From: UBA7398 sp964632545
GTDB taxonomy: Bacteria; Actinomycetota; Actinomycetes; Nanopelagicales; Nanopelagicaceae
Length of the DNA stretch: 17,871 nucleotides
Direction: 5' to 3'
Assembly (NCBI GenBank): GCA_964632545.1
Contig: CAZWBQ010000018.1
Location: 1-17,871, forward strand
The notes beneath the pieces are model-generated. The model was not told the origin of the DNA, did not search any database, and worked only from the letters and a program-made list of their open reading frames with translations. Both the position numbers and the translations under genes were made by a program. Positions 12,110-17,871 of this stretch are shown here, piece after piece (the first letter of the stretch is position 1; every line of letters begins with the position of its first letter).

Positions 12110-14284
12110 TTAAAGCCTTGCTTCTCGAGATTCGAGAGGCGAGGCTTTGGTTTTTAAAACTCTTGCAATTGAACTAGGTAACCACCAATTCCAACGTCCC
12201 AATAAGACCATTGCGCTCGGCAGGAGTAGTCCACGAATTATTGTGGCATCAATTAAAACTCCAAATGCAAGTCCAACACCGATTTGTTGCAATCCAGCGA
12301 AATGTCCAATAACTAGTCCGCTAAGCGCGCCAACCAAAATTATCGCAGCTGCAGTTACAACTCCGCCAGTATGGCTCAATCCTTCAACAATGGCTTCGTT
12401 ATTTGAGATACCGCGATTCCACGCCTCACGCATTCTTGAAACAATAAAAACTTCATAATCCATAGAGAGCCCAAATAACACAGCAAAGAGAAATACGAGA
12501 ACCCACGCTTCAATTTGATCTAGTCGGTAAGTACCAAGAATTGAAGATGCAAAACCAAATCTAAAGACTAGAACGAGCGATCCGTAAGCTACTGCTATCG
12601 AAGCTAAGTCCATCAAGATAGCTTTTAAAGGGAGTACGACCGACCTAAATGCTCTTAACAAAATTAAGTAAACCAAAATCAACGCAAGCAAAATTATCCG
12701 CGGAAAAGTTGTGAGTATTGTTTTAATTAGATCAACACCTTGAGCAGGAGCACCACCTAAGTAAATTTTGCTTCCGGCCGGGAACGTGGCTTTTGGAATG
12801 TAATCTTCACGAATTTTATGCACTAATGCTTGGGATTCTTCAGCACCGATATCGTGCTGACCGATGATAAACATTCTTAAATATTGAGCAGTTTCATCGA
12901 TATAAGGCGGGACTTCATCAGTGGCCACAACAAACACTTCGGGATCCTTAGAAAGCATGTTAGCGAATTCTTGCCGGGCAAATTTAATCTCCGGAGTTAG
13001 CGCTAAATTTGGTCTTCCTAAATCAATAATAATTTCATTTGGAGTAATAACGCCAGGACCGGCGCGGTCAGTTAGTAGCGTTAATGCTCGCGCAGATTCG
13101 AGGTTTCCAGGTATTGCGGTAAGTGAAGTTGGAGTTATCTGTAACCAAATCACGGAAACCGATGTGATGGTAAGCATTACTAATGAAAAAATTAATACTG
13201 CGACTGGCTTACGAATTACAAAGCGCGCAATTTTCGCCCACATGCCATCTGCTAAATCTTTCCGAGCCATCAATCCTTGAAAACCTTTAGAAGTAACGCC
13301 GTGCTGCCCAAGTATTGAAAGCAAGGCAGGCTGTAATGTAACTGCAGCAATGACAGCAACAAGCGGAACCACAAGGCCAGCTGCACCAAGTGATCGCACA
13401 AATGGCACTGGAACTAACAAGAGTGTTGCGATACCAATTGAAACCGTTAGACCAGATAGCACCACAGTTCTACCTGCAGTTTGAATAGTTCTCACAAGCG
13501 CCTCGGTAGTATCAGTATTTCTCGCTCCAGTAACTTCCAAAGCCATAATTTCACGGCGAAAGCGATGCACAATCAGCAATGAATAATCGATGGCTAGTCC
13601 TAAACCAATTAATTCAATGATGTTTGGAATGTATAACACCATCAAAATCTTGTAGGACATTAAGAAAACTAATGCGAGCGTGACAGAAATAGTTGCAGCA
13701 GCAAAAAAGAAAGGAACTAATACTGCCCAACAGGTTCCTAAAACTAATATCAAGAGCAATAGGGCAAGAGATACACCAAGAATTTGACCTCTTTTTAAGT
13801 CTTTAGCCAAGACCGGCGTAACATCTTTATTTATTGCCGGGGGACCAGTTACCAGCGCTTTGGTTAAACCTTGATCATCTAAAGCCTTACGAAACTTTTC
13901 AGTATAAGTCGCTGCTACGTTTAGCTTGAAAGAAGTTCCAATACTGGCAAAAAGCACACCGCCGATTGCTTTCTGTTGCGTAACATTTGCTGTAGGAATT
14001 ACGTTAGCTGCCCTAACAATTTTTTCTTTATATTGTGCGATTTCTTCTTTAGTTGCATTTTTAAACTTGTATATAACAGTAAAAGTTCCTTCGATATTAG
14101 CGTTAAAGTTTTTATAAAGTATTGCATCAGTCTTAGCCGAATCACTTCCTGGAACCGTTAAGGAAGTAGTGAGATGGCTGTTCAGATTTATTGAAGCAAA
14201 GTATCCAAAAATTATTAATATTAGCCAGATCGAGATTACTGTATATCTTTTCTTGATAACCGATCTCGTCCATTTTTCTAGCAC
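12110..14284 (-). CDS. MMPL-family RND transporter
   Basis: A 724-residue inner-membrane transporter with two repeats, each one helix, a large periplasmic loop and five helices. The proton-relay Asp-Tyr pairs of MmpL proteins are present: GLAIDYSLLIVHRFR (Asp233/Tyr234 from this start) and GLSMDYEVFIVSRMREAW (Asp609/Tyr610). Family members export lipids, siderophores or small toxic compounds; the substrate is not evident. I chose GTG at 14284 because the protein then begins MLEKWTRSVIKKRY, like other MMPL N-termini. An ATG at 14356 would add 24 non-hydrophobic residues and overlap the upstream gene by 41 bp; neither start has a clear Shine-Dalgarno. Third gene after the aldolase and a 74-residue membrane protein. 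The C-terminus is encoded within the terminator stem. Confidence 0.85.
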   Translation of the reverse strand: MLEKWTRSVIKKRYTVISIWLILIIFGYFASINLNSHLTTSLTVPGSDSAKTDAILYKNFNANIEGTFTVIYKFKNATKEEIAQYKEKIVRAANVIPTANVTQQKAIGGVLFASIGTSFKLNVAATYTEKFRKALDDQGLTKALVTGPPAINKDVTPVLAKDLKRGQILGVSLALLLLILVLGTCWAVLVPFFFAAATISVTLALVFLMSYKILMVLYIPNIIELIGLGLAIDYSLLIVHRFRREIMALEVTGARNTDTTEALVRTIQTAGRTVVLSGLTVSIGIATLLLVPVPFVRSLGAAGLVVPLVAVIAAVTLQPALLSILGQHGVTSKGFQGLMARKDLADGMWAKIARFVIRKPVAVLIFSLVMLTITSVSVIWLQITPTSLTAIPGNLESARALTLLTDRAGPGVITPNEIIIDLGRPNLALTPEIKFARQEFANMLSKDPEVFVVATDEVPPYIDETAQYLRMFIIGQHDIGAEESQALVHKIREDYIPKATFPAGSKIYLGGAPAQGVDLIKTILTTFPRIILLALILVYLILLRAFRSVVLPLKAILMDLASIAVAYGSLVLVFRFGFASSILGTYRLDQIEAWVLVFLFAVLFGLSMDYEVFIVSRMREAWNRGISNNEAIVEGLSHTGGVVTAAAIILVGALSGLVIGHFAGLQQIGVGLAFGVLIDATIIRGLLLPSAMVLLGRWNWWLPSSIARVLKTKASPLESREARL
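12112..12155. terminator. Bidirectional terminator between convergent genes
   Basis: Left arm 12112-12127 pairs with right arm 12133-12148 over 16 bp with two G-U pairs (plus-strand RNA) around a 5-nt loop. A run of five T (12151-12155) follows on the plus strand. It ends the secreted-protein cluster, and its stem lies inside the last codons of the minus-strand MMPL gene. Confidence 0.75.
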
Positions 14285-14315
14285 TGTGAAAGTGTAACTC
14301 TGTTTTTGAAATGAT

Positions 14316-14540
14316 TTAGAACCAGCGGACCATTCCAATGATGCCGGCAGTAGCATAAAAGAATTGCAAGAACAATATTCCTTTATGTTTTCCTAGATAG
14401 GCCCAGATTCCAATTAACGCCGATGAAATTAGGAGCAGAGTGAAACCGGCAAATTCTGCACCGATATTCAAAGCAACAAGTAGCGAATAAACAATTGCAG
14501 TGATAACACCTAACCACTCGAAAACTTTTGATTTACTCAT
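14316..14540 (-). CDS. Small three-helix membrane protein
   Basis: 74 residues with three hydrophobic stretches (about 9-27, 30-48, 53-72) and a basic YLGKHKG loop between the second and third. It ends MVRWF. The pattern is loosely like small PnuC-like or single-domain transporter fragments, but I cannot name a family. The ATG lies 6 nt after the aldolase stop with no Shine-Dalgarno, and the probable MMPL start is 31 nt downstream, so all three should share a transcript. It may be an accessory subunit of the MMPL exporter; this is inferred from position only. Confidence 0.65.
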   Translation of the reverse strand: MSKSKVFEWLGVITAIVYSLLVALNIGAEFAGFTLLLISSALIGIWAYLGKHKGILFLQFFYATAGIIGMVRWF

Positions 14541-14546
14541 TTAGGG

Positions 14547-15434
14547 TTATTTAACAGAAGCCTCGTAAATTTCTTGCACAGTCACACCAAGGACTTTGTC
14601 GAAATCCACATCGCTCTGTTGCGCCGATAGACCTTCAGCCAGTGCTCGAGAGAAACTCGCAATTACGCCAGCATTCTCAGAGAGCATTTTGTTAGCCTTT
14701 TCACGGCTATAACCGCCGGAAAGTGCAACAACTCGAACTACTCGAGGATGTGCAACTAATTTAGAATAAAAGTTGGCTTGATCTGGAAGCGTGAGTTTCA
14801 ACATTACATTTTGATCAGCGTTTAAAGAATCTAGTTCAGTGAGGATTGCTTTCTCAAGCAATACCTCAGCAGCAGCTTTCTCCGGGCAATTGATATCTAC
14901 TTCTGGCTCAATGATTGGGATTAAACCGGCTGCAATGATTTCTTTGCCAATTTCAAATTGTTGTTTAACTACAGCGCTGACACCTTCGCTATTTGCATGT
15001 TTGATAACCGAGCGCATTTTGGTTCCAAAAACGCCATGTGAATTAGCGGCCGCTAGTCGAGTTGAAAGTTCAGGGATTGGCTTCATTACTTGAGCGCCAT
15101 TAACTTCATCGGCAAGTCCATTATCAACTTTTAAGAATGGCACAATATTTTTCTTCTGCCATAAGAATTCGGCAGTACCAAGTCCGTCGATTGTGCGGTT
15201 CATGGTCATTTCAAAAAGAATTACACCAATAACGCGGTCGGATTTAAATGAAGAGCTCTTAATTATTCGGCTACGCATTGCGTGGATTAGGTCGAACATT
15301 TCAGCTTCACTTGAATAAGCGTTGTCGGTTACTCCGTAAAGTCCGAGGGCTTTAGCGGTGCTACCTCCACTTTGGTCGAGCGCGCCAATAAATCCTTTGC
15401 CTGATTTCATCTGTTCGAATTGAGCTTGATTCAT
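14547..15434 (-). CDS. fda: Fructose-bisphosphate aldolase class I
   Basis: 295 residues, collinear with the bacterial class I aldolase of the Staphylococcus type. It carries FIGALDQSGGSTAKAL (15-30), FGTKMRS (136-142), PIIEPEV (173-179), the Schiff-base Lys213 in MLKLTLP and the phosphate-binding LSGGYSR (238-244). It cleaves fructose 1,6-bisphosphate to glyceraldehyde 3-phosphate and dihydroxyacetone phosphate in the cytosol, reversibly, without a metal. The ATG has TAAGGA (15441-15446) 6 nt upstream. It is first in the group followed by the small membrane protein and the MMPL transporter, an unusual partnership for a glycolytic enzyme. An 81-nt gap separates it from the GNAT gene. Confidence 0.92.
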   Translation of the reverse strand: MNQAQFEQMKSGKGFIGALDQSGGSTAKALGLYGVTDNAYSSEAEMFDLIHAMRSRIIKSSSFKSDRVIGVILFEMTMNRTIDGLGTAEFLWQKKNIVPFLKVDNGLADEVNGAQVMKPIPELSTRLAAANSHGVFGTKMRSVIKHANSEGVSAVVKQQFEIGKEIIAAGLIPIIEPEVDINCPEKAAAEVLLEKAILTELDSLNADQNVMLKLTLPDQANFYSKLVAHPRVVRVVALSGGYSREKANKMLSENAGVIASFSRALAEGLSAQQSDVDFDKVLGVTVQEIYEASVK

Positions 15435-15496
15435 TTTAAATCCTTAATAATTACCAGGTTGAATATGGCTTCGTTGCCAAACTTGTCGAATAATTA

Positions 15497-15513
15497 TGCG
15501 CAATATTAGCGCA
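15497..15513. promoter_or_regulatory. Candidate operator upstream of the aldolase gene
   Basis: TGCGC (15497-15501) and GCGCA (15509-15513) flank AATATTA, a GC-tipped inverted repeat in otherwise AT-rich sequence, about 63 nt before the aldolase ATG. It could be a regulator site or a short hairpin at the 3' end of the GNAT transcript. Confidence 0.3.
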
Positions 15514-15515
15514 AA

Positions 15516-15965
15516 TTAAGGGTTAAGCGGAAATCGGTACTGCACAAACTCTGAAACTTTGATGAATGAATCGTAAAGAATGCGAGCTTGGGCGTTGCTC
15601 TCTTTTGTTGTCCAATAAACGCGACCAGCGCCATGTTCTTTGGCTAGTTCAATCACTCTGTTAATCAATGCTCTACCGGCACCGCTACCTCTTACAGTTG
15701 GATCCACAAATAAATCTTCTAAGTAGCAATAATCTTTAGGAGCCCATGTGGAAGGGCGGAACATGAAGTGAGTGATTCCTACTATCGCACCATCTTTTTC
15801 CGCTACCAATCCATGAATTCCATAATTGGGATCCATCAAACGATTCCAAGTTAAATCTGTTTGCGAGTCACTTAGGCTGGTTTCGTAGAAAGTTAAATAT
15901 CCGTGCCACAACTCTAACCAACGGTTTTTATCTTCTACTTTTAATGGGCGAATACTTATTGTCAT
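15516..15965 (-). CDS. GNAT-family N-acetyltransferase
   Basis: 149 residues of the Gcn5-related acetyltransferase fold. Motif A is YLEDLFVDPTVRGSGAGRAL (81-100) with the acetyl-CoA pyrophosphate loop RGSGAG (92-97). Asn124 and Tyr131 (NAQARILY) occupy the usual motif B positions, Tyr as the candidate general acid. The N-terminal WLELWHGYLTFYE stretch is typical of a subgroup related to polyamine or small-amine acetyltransferases; the acceptor is unknown. ATG 15965 is preferred over TTG 15980, which would add five residues. It starts 31 nt after the glutamate dehydrogenase stop, so it is likely cotranscribed and may act on a nitrogen metabolite. Confidence 0.85.
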   Translation of the reverse strand: MTISIRPLKVEDKNRWLELWHGYLTFYETSLSDSQTDLTWNRLMDPNYGIHGLVAEKDGAIVGITHFMFRPSTWAPKDYCYLEDLFVDPTVRGSGAGRALINRVIELAKEHGAGRVYWTTKESNAQARILYDSFIKVSEFVQYRFPLNP

Positions 15966-15996
15966 AGTTAACCCTATCAATTTCTACAAATATTTT

Positions 15997-17235
15997 TTAT
16001 GGATAAAGACCGCGTAATTTATGGGCTTCAGCTACTCGTGATACCCCCAACATATGCGCAGCTTCGCGCCAAGTAACTTTGCGATCTTTCGCCATAGCTT
16101 CAACTTCGTAAAGGGCTTTCATCATTATGCTATTTAAATTTGTCTTTACTTCTACAGCGTCCCAGAAGTAATTCTGCTTATCTTGAACCCACTCAAAGTA
16201 AGAAACTATTACGCCACCCGAGTTTGCAAGAATATCTGGGACTACCAAAATCCCCTTATCATTCATGATTGCATCGCCTTCGGGAGTTGTTGGCGCGTTT
16301 GCACCTTCAACAACTATTTTTGCTTTGATTCCAGTTGCTGTTTTGCCGGTTATCGCATCGGAAAGCGCGGCGGGAATTAGTACGTCAACTTCTAGATGGA
16401 GTAACTCTTCATTTGTAAGTCGATCAGTTCCAGGTGCATCTAAATTCTTGTTCTTGAGAAAGTGATTCCATAAATCACTGACAGATTTAAAACCCGTAAC
16501 TGCTCCGTTGACATCACTTACTGCAACAACTTTCAAACCCATTCCTTCAAGGGCAATGGCAGCCCAATAACCAACTTTTCCGAAACCTTGAATTGCAACA
16601 GTTGCACCGACTGGATTAATTCCGCGAGCTCGAAGCGCTTCTCGAGTTGAAATAGCGACACCATCTCCGGTTGCAGAATTTCTACCAAGTGAACCACCAA
16701 GCACAATCGGTTTTCCAGTAACAACGCCAGGTACGGAGTAACCGGCATTAACAGAATAGGTATCCATCATCCAAGCCATATTTCGTTCATCAGTTCCAAC
16801 ATCTGGCGCTGGGATATCTCGTTCTGGTCCAATTATTGGCAGAATTTCCGAGGTGTAGCGGCGAGTTAATCTTTCATTTTCGCGATCAGAGAGCGTTGCA
16901 ACATCTACTGCGATTCCGCCTTTTGCGCCACCGAATGGCAAGTTTGTAAGTGCGCATTTCCAAGTCATCAACATGGCAAGCGCGATTGTTTCTTCTAAAT
17001 CAATATCTGGATGGAACCGAACGCCACCCTTTGATGGACCTCGTGTTGTTGAGTATTGAACTCGATAACCCTTGTACATCTCCACTTTGTCATTATCTCG
17101 ACGAAGTGGAATTGCAACTTCAAGTACTCGCCTTGGAGTCGAGAGAGTTTGCCAATCATTTTCGGAAAGACCTAGTTGGTCAACTGCTATTCGTAATTGC
17201 GCTTGCGCGGTTTTAAAAGCTGACTCCGTTGTCAT
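15997..17235 (-). CDS. gdhA: Glutamate dehydrogenase (Glu/Leu/Phe/Val dehydrogenase family)
   Basis: 412 residues, standard for the hexameric enzyme. The substrate domain has KGYRVQYSTTRGPSKGG (55-71) with Lys69, Lys93 (TWKCALTNLPFGGAKGG), catalytic Lys105 and Asp145 (PAPDVGTDE). The nucleotide domain has GFGKVG (217-222) and an acidic Asp241 after the second strand (VSDVNG), which favours NAD over NADP (inference). The C-terminal helix carries LGVSRVAEAHKLRGLYP. It interconverts glutamate with 2-oxoglutarate and ammonium. GluDH is preferred over Leu/Phe/Val dehydrogenase on length and on the APDVGT region, but this is not proven. A -10-like TAGATT (17242-17247) ends 6 nt before the ATG, so it may be leaderless. 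The GNAT gene follows. Confidence 0.88.
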   Translation of the reverse strand: MTTESAFKTAQAQLRIAVDQLGLSENDWQTLSTPRRVLEVAIPLRRDNDKVEMYKGYRVQYSTTRGPSKGGVRFHPDIDLEETIALAMLMTWKCALTNLPFGGAKGGIAVDVATLSDRENERLTRRYTSEILPIIGPERDIPAPDVGTDERNMAWMMDTYSVNAGYSVPGVVTGKPIVLGGSLGRNSATGDGVAISTREALRARGINPVGATVAIQGFGKVGYWAAIALEGMGLKVVAVSDVNGAVTGFKSVSDLWNHFLKNKNLDAPGTDRLTNEELLHLEVDVLIPAALSDAITGKTATGIKAKIVVEGANAPTTPEGDAIMNDKGILVVPDILANSGGVIVSYFEWVQDKQNYFWDAVEVKTNLNSIMMKALYEVEAMAKDRKVTWREAAHMLGVSRVAEAHKLRGLYP

Positions 17236-17241
17236 GTCGCT

Positions 17242-17247
17242 AATCTA
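17242..17247 (-). promoter_or_regulatory. Possible leaderless -10 box of the glutamate dehydrogenase gene
   Basis: TAGATT on the minus strand ends 6 nt before ATG 17235, with no Shine-Dalgarno in between. The -35 region (TTCGTT or TCGTTT) is weak. The position matches the leaderless layout seen before the GH13 gene. Confidence 0.3.
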
Positions 17248-17323
17248 CGACATAGTCATAGGAAAAACGAACCTTGAACCACGATTAGCACTCAATATTC
17301 ATTTCTTATGTACTTAATTACCC

Positions 17324-17871
17324 CTAGCCGATCATCTCTACATCACGTTTGGTGCTTAGTTCATGAATACAACCTTTATTTACATCGTAATTTGCGCATT
17401 CATCACAGAGTAAAACCAGTTCGTGACAAGCTAAATTCGCGCAGTTATAGAACTGCTTAGTTGGATTTGCACACTTCTCACATTCACCAATTACTTTAGT
17501 TTTCTTTGAGAAATCAATAGCTAGCCGAGCATCAAAAGTAAAAAGCGAACCTTCCCAAAGTGAGTCATCACCAAATTTTTTACCGTAGCGAACGATCCCG
17601 CCCTCAATTTGATAAACCTCTTTAAAACCGCGCTTTATCATTACTGAGGAAAGAATTTCACAACGGATGCCACCAGTGCAGTAAGTTACAATTGGTTTAT
17701 CTTTAATGTGGTCGTATTTGCCGCTTTCAATTTCATTTACAAAATCACGTGAAGAAGTTACATCTGGAACTATTGCATTTTTAAATTTCCCGATTTTTGC
17801 TTCAAAAGCATTTCTACCATCAAAGAAAATTACTTCGTCGCCACGTTCTGCAACTAATTTATCAACATCGT
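17324..17871 (-). CDS. trhO: tRNA uridine(34) hydroxylase TrhO, C-terminal 181 residues (5' end outside window)
   Basis: The frame is open from base 17869 to TAG at 17324-17326. It encodes the rhodanese domain and tail of TrhO (YceA), which hydroxylates U34 of certain tRNAs to 5-hydroxyuridine using molecular oxygen. It begins in the FFDGRNAFEAKIG / KNAIVPDV region, continues through SRDFV, then the active-site loop YCTGGIRCE with the catalytic Cys, and GFKEVYQIEGGIVRYG. A Cys-rich tail (CEKCANP, YNCANLACHE, LCDECA, GCIHE) is normal for many family members and may bind zinc. ATG at 17641 is an internal Met, not the start. It is upstream of, and in the same direction as, glutamate dehydrogenase, with an 88-nt gap and no clear terminator. 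Confidence 0.92.
   Translation of the reverse strand, partial: DVDKLVAERGDEVIFFDGRNAFEAKIGKFKNAIVPDVTSSRDFVNEIESGKYDHIKDKPIVTYCTGGIRCEILSSVMIKRGFKEVYQIEGGIVRYGKKFGDDSLWEGSLFTFDARLAIDFSKKTKVIGECEKCANPTKQFYNCANLACHELVLLCDECANYDVNKGCIHELSTKRDVEMIG

Noticed and set aside
12921..13280. 119-codon plus-strand frame inside the MMPL gene
   Set aside because: Antisense shadow of a strongly conserved transporter, with no ribosome site or recognisable domain.
17284..17292. TTAGCACTC upstream of glutamate dehydrogenase resembles a CIRCE (HrcA) half-site
   Set aside because: CIRCE needs GAGTGCTAA nine bases further on; the following sequence is AT-rich with no second half. The neighbouring genes are not chaperones.

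Overview
The window looks like chromosomal DNA of a free-living, AT-rich actinobacterium. Freshwater Nanopelagicales (acI, Planktophila/Nanopelagicus-type) is the best guess. Support: small intergenic gaps, low-GC codon use, several promoters whose -10 box lies only 6-12 nt from the start codon (leaderless or nearly so), an MMPL/RND exporter, a class I aldolase and small secreted proteins with a C-x15-C motif (KVTG..PKC) that I associate with this group. The lineage is an inference; no rRNA or other marker gene is present. No tRNA, rRNA, CRISPR array, transposase or prophage gene was found, and no gene-free stretch exceeds about 200 bases.

Layout. (1) 1-1188: the 3' end of a DinB-fold protein, a stand-alone TipAS-domain protein on the opposite strand, then a complete second DinB-fold paralogue. 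(2) 4594-1207 (minus strand): a tightly packed three-gene operon of a mandelate-racemase-like enolase-superfamily enzyme, a methylthioribose-kinase-like small-molecule kinase and a divergent enolase paralogue. This is the most interesting unit. (3) 4684-8418 (plus): a divergently transcribed NAD-dependent epimerase/dehydratase, a cytoplasmic GH13 neopullulanase-type alpha-glucan hydrolase and a secreted LpqC/PHB-depolymerase-like esterase. (4) 8622-12095 (plus): three secreted beta-rich proteins of unknown function, preceded by a duplicated imperfect palindrome and a hairpin touching the first ribosome binding site. (5) 15434-12110 (minus): class I fructose-bisphosphate aldolase, a 74-residue membrane protein and an MMPL transporter, facing region 4 across a strong shared terminator hairpin. 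(6) 17871-15516 (minus): tRNA uridine hydroxylase TrhO (5' end outside the window), glutamate dehydrogenase and a GNAT acetyltransferase.

How it may work together. In the enolase-family operon, an alpha-hydroxyacid-type enzyme, a kinase and an enolase-like lyase could act in series: epimerise or dehydrate a hydroxyacid, phosphorylate it, then eliminate water to give an enol phosphate that enters lower glycolysis. GH13 glucan breakdown, the aldolase and glutamate dehydrogenase fit a heterotroph using carbohydrate and amino acids. Functions of the secreted cluster cannot be assigned from sequence alone.
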